DNA of 41,565 nucleotides, taken from positions 1 through 41,565 of the forward strand of contig CAZYZB010000002.1 of NCBI GenBank assembly GCA_964651405.1. The letters run 5' to 3'. Shown piece after piece: positions 23,674-31,491 of the stretch (positions are counted from its first letter, which is position 1; every line of letters begins with the position of its first letter). Under the pieces are notes generated by a model, which was not told where the DNA came from, ran no database searches, and saw nothing but the letters and a program-made list of their open reading frames with translations. The translations under genes and the position numbers were made by a program. The stretch comes from JAWBOD01 sp964651405. Lineage in GTDB: Archaea; Aenigmatarchaeota; Aenigmatarchaeia; Aenigmatarchaeales; Aenigmatarchaeaceae.

Positions 23674-23925
23674 ATGAAAAAAGAACTAGACATAATACTG
23701 AAGCTAACAAAGAAGGATGAAGAGGAAATTAAAGAAGCATTCAAGTCAGGTAATGACGATTTTATCTATACAAGATTTGATTGTAAAAATGATAACAGAA
23801 TAGTAAACTCGATCTTTTGCAGAGGATGCGAATATGCATATAAAATTGATATAAGGAATCCTTGGCTGTTTGGTTGCTATGTTCAGGATTATATAAGACA
23901 GGTTAAAGAACAAATAAGGATTTAA
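23674..23925 (+). CDS. Cys-containing protein of unknown function, 83 residues
   Basis: A soluble protein with CKND...FCRGC...FGC cysteines (RFDCKNDNRIVNSIFCRGCE) that could hold a metal. It begins 24 bp after glyA in the same direction and may be co-transcribed. No family recognised. Confidence 0.6.
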   Translation: MKKELDIILKLTKKDEEEIKEAFKSGNDDFIYTRFDCKNDNRIVNSIFCRGCEYAYKIDIRNPWLFGCYVQDYIRQVKEQIRI

Positions 23926-23948
23926 GTTTTATTGTTCTATGGATTTTT

Positions 23949-24305
23949 ATGCAGGATACTGATTTTTTCAATGCTATTGTAGCTTTAAAGAAGTTTGATA
24001 AAGATGCGATTCAAAGGCTTGTTCCTATTTTAGAGAGGGCTCATAGTCAAGTTGTGGAATATAGCAATATCCATGATAAGAAAACAGTACAATTAAAAAC
24101 AGAAGAGGGGAAAAGATATTGGATAAGCCCTGAAGGCGTAAACGTTGTTGTTTGGAATCCTGACGCCATAGTTGGCGGTTGTTTATTCCCCATGCATACT
24201 ATTCATAGGGAATATGGCATGACGCCTTCGAAGTTTGTTGAAAAATATGTGACAGATTTGGACGAGGCGCGTAAGATCGCTAGAAATCTTAATGTTTCTC
24301 TATGA
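23949..24305 (+). CDS. Protein of unknown function, 118 residues
   Basis: A soluble alpha/beta protein (MQDTDFFNAIVALKKFDKDA..., with GKRYWISPEGVNVVVWNPD and GGCLFPMHTIHREYGMTPSKF). Not recognised. The stop lies directly against the stop of the convergent metF-like gene. Confidence 0.6.
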   Translation: MQDTDFFNAIVALKKFDKDAIQRLVPILERAHSQVVEYSNIHDKKTVQLKTEEGKRYWISPEGVNVVVWNPDAIVGGCLFPMHTIHREYGMTPSKFVEKYVTDLDEARKIARNLNVSL

Positions 24306-25085
24306 CTATTGGATTAGTGTCTTTGCTTTTTCAAAATTCCCAAAAGGCATTATGTTAACGCCTCTTGCTCCAGTTTCTTTGATATCTCTTATCAAGTTTG
24401 CATACACGTCGTCTAGATTTTCTTCGAATACGTCTGTTGGGAATATGCCAGGCATCATTTTATTCAAGTTCTCAGCCTCTTCCTTCGAGTATAATGTTAA
24501 CAAGCCAATGAAAACAGGAGCTTCGATTGACTTTACAAATTTTTCAATACTGATCATATCAAAACAAGGTTGTGTCATAACGAACTCTGCGCCAGCAGCT
24601 ATTTTTTCCTTTGTTCTTTTTATCTCCACATCGAGGTTTGCATTAAGGTTTGCTCCGCAGCCGATAAAGAGCTCTGTGTTCTTTTTTTCGTTCAGTTCTT
24701 TTATGAATTTTATCAGTCCTAACGAGGAGAACTCAAAAACAGGTTTTGCTTTGAATCTCTCACTTATCTTATCACCTGTTAAAGCAAGGATGTTCTTTAT
24801 ATCCAAGGCCCTTGCAGCGAGCAAAAGAGCCTTTATTTCTATCAGATTCCTATCTCTGCAGGTGAAATGCATTATAGTTGGCGTCTTGAGGTTATGTTCG
24901 ACCTTGTGGCATAAAGCAATAGGATTCATTAGTGGGTATGCTAGAGGCGAATCGACCACATTGAAAGCGTCCGCGTTCAAGTCCTTTATCTTAGAGAGTA
25001 TTTCGCTAAGATCCGGTCTCGTAGGTGGCTCTAGTTCTACAATATATAGAAAGTCTCCTTCTTTTACAAGTTGTCTAAAATCCAT
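24306..25085 (-). CDS. metF: Methylene-tetrahydropterin reductase (MetF family)
   Basis: Reduces methylene- to methyl-tetrahydrofolate/pterin. The 259-residue barrel has IVELEPPTRPDLSEIL (start of the barrel), NVVDSPLAYPLMNPIALCHKVE, the HFTCRDRN substrate motif, NILALTGDKIS and AEFVMTQPCFD. Slightly shorter than bacterial MetF (~290). Its product would be the methyl donor for MtrH/MtrA coded 3 kb away. Whether the carrier is folate or methanopterin cannot be told from sequence alone. Confidence 0.9.
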   Translation of the reverse strand: MDFRQLVKEGDFLYIVELEPPTRPDLSEILSKIKDLNADAFNVVDSPLAYPLMNPIALCHKVEHNLKTPTIMHFTCRDRNLIEIKALLLAARALDIKNILALTGDKISERFKAKPVFEFSSLGLIKFIKELNEKKNTELFIGCGANLNANLDVEIKRTKEKIAAGAEFVMTQPCFDMISIEKFVKSIEAPVFIGLLTLYSKEEAENLNKMMPGIFPTDVFEENLDDVYANLIRDIKETGARGVNIMPFGNFEKAKTLIQ

Positions 25086-25146
25086 ATTATCACTTGATTA
25101 AACTTACTTTAATAAGTTTAAATTTTTATTTTTTATTAAAATTAAT

Positions 25147-25389
25147 ATGAGAAGACAGCGTTGCATGTATAGTGGAGACTGTGAAGGTAAGACTCCTAAG
25201 AGTAGTAGATTTACTCATATGGAGATAGGAGGTGTCAATTACTGCTGCATTCGAGACCACTGTAATCAAAAGGAGAAAAACTATAATAGAATAAGAAAAC
25301 GTTTAAATTTTGTAGGAGTTGAGGCTTCTAAGAAAAAGAAGTTTATTTATCACAATTATCTCGATCTCACTAACCCCTCACATTCGTGA
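25147..25389 (+). CDS. Small Cys-rich protein, 80 residues
   Basis: A basic protein with cysteines RCMYSGDCEG and YCCIRDHC, possibly a zinc-binding fold. It starts divergently from metF behind a short AT-rich gap. Its stop lies in a small dyad CTCACATTCGTGAG (25377-25390). Unknown function. Confidence 0.5.
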   Translation: MRRQRCMYSGDCEGKTPKSSRFTHMEIGGVNYCCIRDHCNQKEKNYNRIRKRLNFVGVEASKKKKFIYHNYLDLTNPSHS

Positions 25390-25458
25390 GATAAGCAAAA
25401 GTTCTTACAAAATCTCATTTCTTAGGCATTTCTCACTTCCTAAAAGGAAAAAGTGAGA
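25377..25458. repeat. GTGAG dyads and hairpin after the small Cys-rich gene
   Basis: CTCAC-ATTC-GTGAG at 25377-25390 and a hairpin with arms TCTCACTT (25431-25438) and AAGTGAGA (25451-25458). Similar GTGAG-rich sequence in inverted order occurs at 26754-26780. The rest of the gap up to 25658 is AT-rich (many TATATAT runs) without a gene. Confidence 0.4.
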
Positions 25459-25658
25459 CTAAAAGTCAAGCGAAAAAATGATGTTTCAGCGAATATATTT
25501 TATAATATATCTATTTAGTCATAATAATCGTAATAAATATAGGCCATTAAATATGTAACGTCATATATATTACTAATATAATAACAGAAAGTATATGACT
25601 CAGATTATAAATTAGGCTTATATATCAAAAAAACAAAAAAATATTAGGTGAAAACATC

Positions 25659-25982
25659 TTGACAATGAAAAAAATTCAGAAAAATGCATTTGAAATGATT
25701 TTTCTTCATCCAAAGCCTGTAAAAATGTTGACGAGTTTGAAGAATGAGGACATAAGATACGCCACACAAGTGTCAAAAGTTGTTGATTGCACTTATTCTC
25801 ACACTGTCAAAGTCCTGGATATGTTCAGGAGATTAGGTCTAGTCGAGTTTGAGAAGAAAGGAAGAGTAAAATTAATCAAGCTTACTGATAACGGAATAGA
25901 TATTGCACATGACTTCGAGGGAATAAGAAGAAAATTCGCTAAACTTGGTATAGACTTCAAAGAATTTCCATTAAAGGAATAA
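25659..25982 (+). CDS. Winged-helix transcription regulator, 107 residues
   Basis: A MarR-like winged helix: IFLHPKPVKMLTSLKNED, recognition region YATQVSKVVDCTYSHTVKVLDMFRRLGLVEF and wing KKGRVKLIKLTDNG. It starts at TTG 25659, eight bases after AGGTG; the ATG two codons on is the alternative. It lies alone between two gene-free AT-rich gaps. Target unknown. Confidence 0.75.
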   Translation: MTMKKIQKNAFEMIFLHPKPVKMLTSLKNEDIRYATQVSKVVDCTYSHTVKVLDMFRRLGLVEFEKKGRVKLIKLTDNGIDIAHDFEGIRRKFAKLGIDFKEFPLKE

Positions 25983-26079
25983 TAAAAGTTTCTCATTTGG
26001 GCTATCCCTTTACGTAAAAATATGTGTAAAAAATTCTATAGACAGTTGTTGTTAATCTATCACTCCTTTAGGATGTTTA

Positions 26080-26121
26080 TACCATAGCATCATGATCATT
26101 TGATGAGAGATGTCTATGGTA
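26080..26121. promoter_or_regulatory. 12-bp stem hairpin upstream of a winged-helix gene
   Basis: TACCATAGCATC (26080-26091) pairs with GATGTCTATGGTA (26109-26121; one bulged T) around a 17-base loop. Placed between the two winged-helix genes, it could be an operator, a terminator or a structured leader. Confidence 0.5.
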
Positions 26122-26207
26122 CATCCATATCTAAAGTCAATTTTTTCATGTCGGACCGTTACGGACACTTATCATTAATCTTTATATGTAGGTTATCAAA
26201 TATAATT

Positions 26208-26549
26208 ATGAAAGAATTATTGCTTTGGTTGTATGGAAAATCTGCTCGCAATGCTCACATACGTGATATGGCAGAGAAATTGATCATTGTTCTCAAGGAG
26301 AAACAGTCTCTGGAACATCAAGAATTGTGTAGACTGTTGGGCATAGGCTTTGACAAATATCAAAAACCGAAAAGGACCTTCTACTTCGTCGTGAATCCAC
26401 TGAAGAAAGTGCAATTAGTGAAGGAGAAGCGAGTCTATACGACTAAGGACAGGAAAAAGTATGCTACACACTATTTTCTCGATGCTGGAGCGTTCCAGGG
26501 CTATATGACTCGCATCATAGAAGAATTCCACGCCACAATTAAGCCATGA
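26208..26549 (+). CDS. Winged-helix-like DNA-binding protein, 113 residues
   Basis: Begins MKELLLWLYGKSARNAHIRD and has a helix-turn-helix-like pair (EKQSLEHQELCRLLGIGFDKYQKPKRTFYFVVNPLKKVQLVKEKR) with a wing VYTTKDRKKYATHYFLD. The frame opens at 26100, but the ATG at 26208 has a TATA (CTTTATATG) about 25 bp upstream, which fits a leaderless start. More GC-rich and with different codon choice than its neighbours, possibly acquired. Confidence 0.6.
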   Translation: MKELLLWLYGKSARNAHIRDMAEKLIIVLKEKQSLEHQELCRLLGIGFDKYQKPKRTFYFVVNPLKKVQLVKEKRVYTTKDRKKYATHYFLDAGAFQGYMTRIIEEFHATIKP

Positions 26550-26847
26550 ATAGAAAAATTATCACTGAAAAATGCTCATAAGCTATATATCATGACTTAA
26601 TGTTTAGTCTATATATTTTACGAACATAGCTTTTCGTCATATATGATGTTATAGATATAGGCTAGTGAATAGGTTAGGATAGATATATTGCGTTAGTAGT
26701 GACATAATATGTATGCTATAAAACATATGTTAGACAAGCCGATGGAAAGTTTGCTCACGCTCGAATGTGAGAGTTCGTGAGAAAACGTGAAGATTTTCCT
26801 TAGGAAAATTGAATTTACAAAAGTTTTGAATATCTCACAAATATTAA
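26550..26847. other. Gene-free AT-rich gap with GTGAG repeats
   Basis: No reading frame of note. It contains CTCACGCTCGAATGTGAG (26754-26771) followed by TTCGTGAG, which mirrors sequence at 25377-25390, and a short hairpin ATTTTCC-TTA-GGAAAAT (26793-26809) that may terminate the PIN-like gene read from the other strand. Confidence 0.4.
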
Positions 26848-27693
26848 CTATTTCAAACCCATTTTAGTTTCAAAAATTTCAAGTAATTCTTTTGGTCTTG
26901 CACCAAAAAATCCAAAATTTTTGTTTAATAGATCTCGCATTCTAGTGTCCATGTTTTCATAATTTACAAAATGAAGTGGTGATTTAAAAGAATCAATTTG
27001 TGTCGGATTCGGTATGAAATGGTAATCCAACGAAGCTACATATACAATTTTTTTCTTATTAACTCTGCAGATATATGTAGCTTCTGCCATAATCAACTTA
27101 TCTTTTATTTTTGGTTCTCCTGTTACATACATTATTTTATCTGAACCAAGTGTATTTTTAATTCCATCTAGAATTTCTTTTTTCTCAGATAATGGGCCTA
27201 TCATTCTTTTTATTATTATTGGAGTTGGAAAATATCTACATGTCTCAGGCATTATTTTCATGAAAAAAGGCTCTATTTCAGTACGAAGTATTCTTTTCAC
27301 ATCTTCTCTATTCATAGGAGGTCTTGTCGAGTATTCATCAATAATGTCTTCCATTCTATCTAAGGATTCATCGTATATTGCATTTTTTAACGTGGAATAA
27401 TTGAACTTACTTTGCAAATCTGTAATTTTCCAATAATAAATTTTTAATAATTTTTTGGCAGCCTTCTCTAATGCAGTAGTAGCTTCTATTTCAACTGTTC
27501 TCGTAATGATACATGCTAACTCTTCTCTATGTTTAGCGAATAAATCGAATAATGCTTCACATTCTTTAAACTTTCTTTGTCTTAGAAAAAATGTTTTTCC
27601 TTTTATTTCAACTTCTATAAAAAGAGAAGAAGTTATTAATGTACAACTATCAATCATTACAAATTCCATTGCATCACAAATCTTGCATTTCAA
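26848..27693 (-). CDS. PIN-like domain protein, 281 residues
   Basis: Near the N-terminus VMIDSCTLITSS puts an acidic residue at the end of a strand as in PIN nucleases. Later, KLIMAEATYICRVNKKKIVYVASLDYHF resembles the second half of the acidic site. The middle is helical. The assignment to a PIN-type RNase is tentative. The first ATG follows from overlap with the upstream gene (stop at 27674), so the pair is one unit, possibly toxin and partner. Confidence 0.5.
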   Translation of the reverse strand: MKCKICDAMEFVMIDSCTLITSSLFIEVEIKGKTFFLRQRKFKECEALFDLFAKHREELACIITRTVEIEATTALEKAAKKLLKIYYWKITDLQSKFNYSTLKNAIYDESLDRMEDIIDEYSTRPPMNREDVKRILRTEIEPFFMKIMPETCRYFPTPIIIKRMIGPLSEKKEILDGIKNTLGSDKIMYVTGEPKIKDKLIMAEATYICRVNKKKIVYVASLDYHFIPNPTQIDSFKSPLHFVNYENMDTRMRDLLNKNFGFFGARPKELLEIFETKMGLK

Positions 27694-28207
27694 TTTCTAT
27701 TTTTTGATTTAGTGATTCGCAAAAATCCTTTATTTCCTCTGCTGGCAGATTGGCTTCTTTTATTTCATTTTCAATTGATGTAAGCAAATTATATTCCTTA
27801 GCTTTTTTTCTCAAATTTCTAGTATCAATAGAAATAGTTGTTATTAGATAATCATTCTTATTTATTTTAAAATCTCTTATGTTTTTTGATAGATTTTGTA
27901 TAAAAGGTATTAAAACTAGGCATCTCTCAGCAGTAGTAGGATTTTCATGTCTTTTAAAGGCAGTCATTAACTGATTTCTCATTTCAATTATTATAATTCT
28001 TAAATTTCTTAGAGCATTAAATATTATATCTTGAGTTTCTTCTTCTAATGGTTTGGAAAGTACATCAAATTGACTAGCTTTTAAAATTTCAATAAAACTG
28101 TTTAATTTCTCTTCAGATTCTTTAGCTTTTATTTTCCCCTCTGATATAAAGGACTTTAGTGTTGTATTTAAATTGTTTATATAGGGTGTATAATCATACA
28201 TAAGCAT
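27674..28207 (-). CDS. Helical partner protein, 177 residues
   Basis: A mostly helical, lysine/glutamate-rich protein (MLMYDYTPYINNLNTTLKSF...) with no recognised domain. AGAGGATTGATG ahead sets the start near 28207; the frame upstream to 28300 is AT-rich and unlikely to be coding. Overlaps the PIN-like gene by 20 bp, so the two are made together; an antitoxin or regulator role is conceivable but unproven. Confidence 0.55.
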   Translation of the reverse strand: MLMYDYTPYINNLNTTLKSFISEGKIKAKESEEKLNSFIEILKASQFDVLSKPLEEETQDIIFNALRNLRIIIIEMRNQLMTAFKRHENPTTAERCLVLIPFIQNLSKNIRDFKINKNDYLITTISIDTRNLRKKAKEYNLLTSIENEIKEANLPAEEIKDFCESLNQKIEIEMQDL

Positions 28208-28325
28208 CAATCCTCTATAACATAATTTAAATACGTAAAGTTTAAATATAAACCAATAGGTTTGAAAAATTCTCATTTTTGAGACGATATATATTATCAT
28301 GTAAAATCTTAAAAAAGAAGTTTCT

Positions 28326-28344
28326 TTACCACCATACGTGGTAA
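28326..28344. repeat. TTACCAC-N5-GTGGTAA dyad (copy a)
   Basis: Perfect 7-bp arms with spacer CATAC, upstream of the SRA-HNH gene. Related copies followed by AAYAAA occur at 29047, 32987 and 38890. Confidence 0.5.
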
Positions 28345-28395
28345 TAAAACATTAAAAGCTTTAATTAAGTTTTGCAAATAATAATTAATGATCTA

Positions 28396-29046
28396 ATGGC
28401 AAAAAATGATATAATTACCTATCAACAGTTGAAGGAACGATATGGAAACATCCAAAGAGGAATAAATTACGGAAAAGGCGCAAAGCCAACTATAATTCTA
28501 ATGTCGGTTAGAGTAGGTTCGCCTTATGTTGATAAAGAAGGAATAGATGGTCAAATAGTTTATGAAGGTGAAGATGCTTATGGAAACCCAAATAAGAAGT
28601 CTATAGATCAAGAACTTACAAGACAGAATCGTTCTTTAACTAATGCCGTAATAAACTTTATTCAAGGAAAAAGAAAAGCAGAACCTGTGATTATTTTTGA
28701 AAAACTAGAAAAGAACAAATGGATTGACAGAGGGGAATTCAAACTTGTTGGTGTTCAAAGGGCTTTTGATGGGAAAAGATATGTTTATAGATTTACCTTA
28801 TCCTCTGGAGGAGAAGAGACTGAGGTTCTAGACCCAGATAACTATAGATCTAGAGGTATAACATCTGATGTACAAAAAGAAGTGTGGAAAAGAGACGGTG
28901 GTAGATGCGTTAAATGTGGATCAGATAAAAAATTACATTTTGATCATATAATTCCGTTCTCTAAAGGCGGAAGCAACGATGTTGATAATATTCAGATACT
29001 TTGTTCCAAGTGTAATATAAAAAAATCTGACAAAGTTGGTGGTTAG
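28396..29046 (+). CDS. SRA-like/HNH endonuclease (modification-dependent restriction)
   Basis: The N-terminal ~150 residues look like an SRA/YDG-type base-flipping domain (QIVYEGEDAYGN, DQELTRQNRSLTNAV, EKNKWIDRGEFKLVGV, GKRYVYRFTLSSG), and the C-terminus is a canonical HNH domain (RDGGRCVKCGS, LHFDHIIPFSKGGSNDVDNIQILCSKCN). This architecture is known from type IV enzymes that cut DNA carrying modified cytosine, so anti-phage defence is likely. ATG at 28396 preferred; an in-frame TTG at 28372 is possible. No methyltransferase is nearby, consistent with type IV. Confidence 0.78.
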   Translation: MAKNDIITYQQLKERYGNIQRGINYGKGAKPTIILMSVRVGSPYVDKEGIDGQIVYEGEDAYGNPNKKSIDQELTRQNRSLTNAVINFIQGKRKAEPVIIFEKLEKNKWIDRGEFKLVGVQRAFDGKRYVYRFTLSSGGEETEVLDPDNYRSRGITSDVQKEVWKRDGGRCVKCGSDKKLHFDHIIPFSKGGSNDVDNIQILCSKCNIKKSDKVGG

Positions 29047-29064
29047 TTACTACTAAAGTAGTTA
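29047..29064. repeat. TTACTAC-N4-GTAGTTA dyad (copy b)
   Basis: A degenerate member of the TTACCAC dyad family, followed by GCAAA, just after the SRA-HNH stop and about 38 bp before the next ATG. Confidence 0.35.
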
Positions 29065-29101
29065 GCAAATGTTTAATTATATATTTCAACTTCTTTCAAT
29101 C

Positions 29102-29263
29102 ATGAATTATTCTAATCATTTGATTGAAACACTTCAGAGTATATGGTCAGAACTAGATCACATCCTTCAAGAAGGAGCAGTCTTCTCTTCTGAAGAGAAG
29201 GAAAGGATTCTTAAAGTTCTTAATGACTTGGAGAAATTAGTAGACGAATTCAATGTTTATTAA
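29102..29263 (+). CDS. Small helical protein, 53 residues
   Basis: MNYSNHLIETLQSIWSELDH followed by a helical, acidic segment (SSEEKERILKVLNDLEKLVDEF). Possibly coiled coil. The ATG at 29102 is preferred over 29069. Stops head-on against the DUF2075 gene. Unknown function. Confidence 0.45.
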   Translation: MNYSNHLIETLQSIWSELDHILQEGAVFSSEEKERILKVLNDLEKLVDEFNVY

Positions 29264-31117
29264 CTATCTCTTTATCCTTGACCTAAAAAATTCTTCAGTA
29301 CCTTTGTCCATAAAATATATGTAACATCCCTTATGAGCTCGTGACATCAGAACCCTGTATATGTTCTTGAGATGCTGGGCAAGCTTCTCGTTATTTCTTT
29401 TCGCCATACTATCATGAGAGTTTTCTGGCTTTGCTACCCAAATCTGCTTTTCTTTATCATAAATCAAGTCATTGCCGAATATCACGCCTATGTAGTCAAA
29501 CTCAAATCCCTGTGCAGTATAAACAGTTCCTACTTGTTCCATACCACTTTCATGTGTAGCCCATTTCCAGAACTCTTCCTTGTTTTCCCATGGCATTTTG
29601 AAATCGCCAATAACAACGTCATTAACTAGACTTCCATCTGGATTAGGCTTGCTCCATGGCCAGCAGAAACCTGCAACAATCCTTGCACTGTTTTTCTTTT
29701 GAATGTTCTTCTCAAGAATAGCTTCTTTGAGCTTTATTGAATCGTCAAATATAACAAACTCCATTTTGTCAGATGATGTTAGAAACTGTTTCTCAGATTC
29801 CCTGATTCCAAGGATATTCTCAACCCACTGCAAATACGAATCAGATCCACCACATCTAAATTGCGTCTTTAATTCCGGCATTTCAATAATTTCTGCTCCT
29901 AACTTCTTGGCAGCATCTTTTATTAATTCAACACTTCCAATCTCACTAGGTCTTACCACCTGATACTCATCTATAAAAAATATCGATAGCTTGGAAGGTC
30001 TTATGAGGTCTTCTATCTGTGGGTTCTTTGACCTCAGCTTCCATGGAACTCCATAGTCATTACTATCTCTCCTTATCCTATGAGCCTCATCGCATATAAG
30101 TACGTCTATTTCATTTTCTTTGTATTTTGTAAAGCTGAAAAAATATTTGAAAAACTTGCTTGACCTACTTCCTAGTATATTCCTAAGTGTATTTGTAAAT
30201 GCCGATGAACCCGTCGCATGAAATACAGTCTTACCTTTCCTCATTAGTTCTCCCATTACCTCTAATGCAATGACAGACTTTCCGGTTCCAGGACCGCCTT
30301 TGATTATAACCACGGATTTCTTGTCTGAATCTGCAAGCTTCTTCGCCTTGTGCATTATGGCATTGTAAGCGGTAATCTGATCGTCTATTAGATTGAATAT
30401 CTGCTGCTTATTTATCATGTTCTTTGTGTGATCTAGCAGCTTTTTCGAAGGATGTATCGGACTGTTTATGAATCTGTTGAATACCTCTATTCCAGCGCCA
30501 TTCTGAAGTCTTTTCTTTAGAAAATTTCCAAAATCTTTTATGTCTTCCTTAGCAAACAGAGGATAATTCTCTATGATTTTTTCAAATTTTGACAGAAATA
30601 GAACATTGTTTTTATCATATCTTGAATAGTTGTGACAATAAGCGCATGAGTTTAGGAATACCTCTGGTTTTTCCTCGAATACAGTTACGAAATCCTTAAG
30701 ATCGAAGTGGTATCCTTGAACTTGAAGGGATGGATGTGCATGTTGAATCTCGAACTTTCCAAAATTCACTATAACGTTGCCTTCTATTTCAGAGTCTTTG
30801 ACATTTTCGTTTGACCACTGTTTCAACTCTATTAAAATTATACTATCTCTGTTAGATTCATCTTTGCCGAATAATAGTGCGTCTATCCTTCTAGTTGAAT
30901 AGGGCAGTTCATACTCGACTACTATTTTATTGTCCTTCAACTCTGAGAAGTCAAATGCGTTTTTAAGGAAATTCAGTGAGATGTTCCAAGAATTAAATTC
31001 TGATATGTTTACTCTTTTACCATAATAATCAAAATAGTTTTTAGAAATTATATCTGCAATCCTGTTTTGAATTATATCATCTCTGAAACTTTCAATCGTG
31101 CCTTCATAAAGTCTCAT
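29264..31117 (-). CDS. DUF2075 helicase with N-terminal nuclease domain
   Basis: A 617-residue protein. The N-terminus carries a PD-(D/E)xK-like site (RRIDALLFGKDESNRDSIILIELKQW), followed by a superfamily 1-type ATPase of the DUF2075/Schlafen-group kind: Walker A IKGGPGTGKS (~270), Walker B LICDEAHR, IFFIDEYQVV, QFRCGGSDSYLQW, and motifs GTVYTAQGFEFDYIGVIFG and YRVLMSRAHKGCYIY. Likely acts on foreign nucleic acid. The MazG-like gene ends 2 bp before its ATG, so the two form an operon, a pairing I associate with defence islands. Confidence 0.85.
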   Translation of the reverse strand: MRLYEGTIESFRDDIIQNRIADIISKNYFDYYGKRVNISEFNSWNISLNFLKNAFDFSELKDNKIVVEYELPYSTRRIDALLFGKDESNRDSIILIELKQWSNENVKDSEIEGNVIVNFGKFEIQHAHPSLQVQGYHFDLKDFVTVFEEKPEVFLNSCAYCHNYSRYDKNNVLFLSKFEKIIENYPLFAKEDIKDFGNFLKKRLQNGAGIEVFNRFINSPIHPSKKLLDHTKNMINKQQIFNLIDDQITAYNAIMHKAKKLADSDKKSVVIIKGGPGTGKSVIALEVMGELMRKGKTVFHATGSSAFTNTLRNILGSRSSKFFKYFFSFTKYKENEIDVLICDEAHRIRRDSNDYGVPWKLRSKNPQIEDLIRPSKLSIFFIDEYQVVRPSEIGSVELIKDAAKKLGAEIIEMPELKTQFRCGGSDSYLQWVENILGIRESEKQFLTSSDKMEFVIFDDSIKLKEAILEKNIQKKNSARIVAGFCWPWSKPNPDGSLVNDVVIGDFKMPWENKEEFWKWATHESGMEQVGTVYTAQGFEFDYIGVIFGNDLIYDKEKQIWVAKPENSHDSMAKRNNEKLAQHLKNIYRVLMSRAHKGCYIYFMDKGTEEFFRSRIKR

Positions 31118-31119
31118 AA

Positions 31120-31482
31120 TTATAACTCCGTATATTTTTTGGCGCTTCCTTTTGCTTTCTCTACAGGATATTTCTTTTCATTCTGTTCTATTTTCTTCTT
31201 TACAATTTCTGATATGTCAGCATTTATGGCATCTGCCAAATCAATACAATATACAATAATATCAGCCAATTCCTCACAAACATTCTGATATTTCTCATTG
31301 CTTTTCAACACTTCTTTTATTTCATCGGCAGTTTTCCATTGAAACAATTCTAGTAACTCGGCCGCTTCAATGCTCATAGAAACAGCAAGGTCTTTTGGAT
31401 TATGATACTTTTTCCAATCCCTTTCATCTCTGAAAGCTATAACTAATTTTTTCAAATCTTCTATTGTTATTTTATCATCCAT
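31120..31482 (-). CDS. MazG-like nucleotide pyrophosphohydrolase
   Basis: 120 residues with the all-alpha NTP pyrophosphatase motif: EAAELLELFQW and EELADIIVYCIDLADA (the ExxE-x12-ExxD metal site). It hydrolyses nucleoside triphosphates to monophosphates, by homology dCTP or damaged dNTPs. Directly upstream of the DUF2075 nuclease-helicase in one operon, which suggests a role in defence or nucleotide signalling rather than housekeeping. Confidence 0.88.
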   Translation of the reverse strand: MDDKITIEDLKKLVIAFRDERDWKKYHNPKDLAVSMSIEAAELLELFQWKTADEIKEVLKSNEKYQNVCEELADIIVYCIDLADAINADISEIVKKKIEQNEKKYPVEKAKGSAKKYTEL

Positions 31483-31491
31483 AAAAATACA

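Noticed and set aside
24292..25101. Long plus-strand frame opposite metF
   Set aside because: It is low-complexity Phe/Ser-rich sequence, the shadow of the real MetF-like frame.
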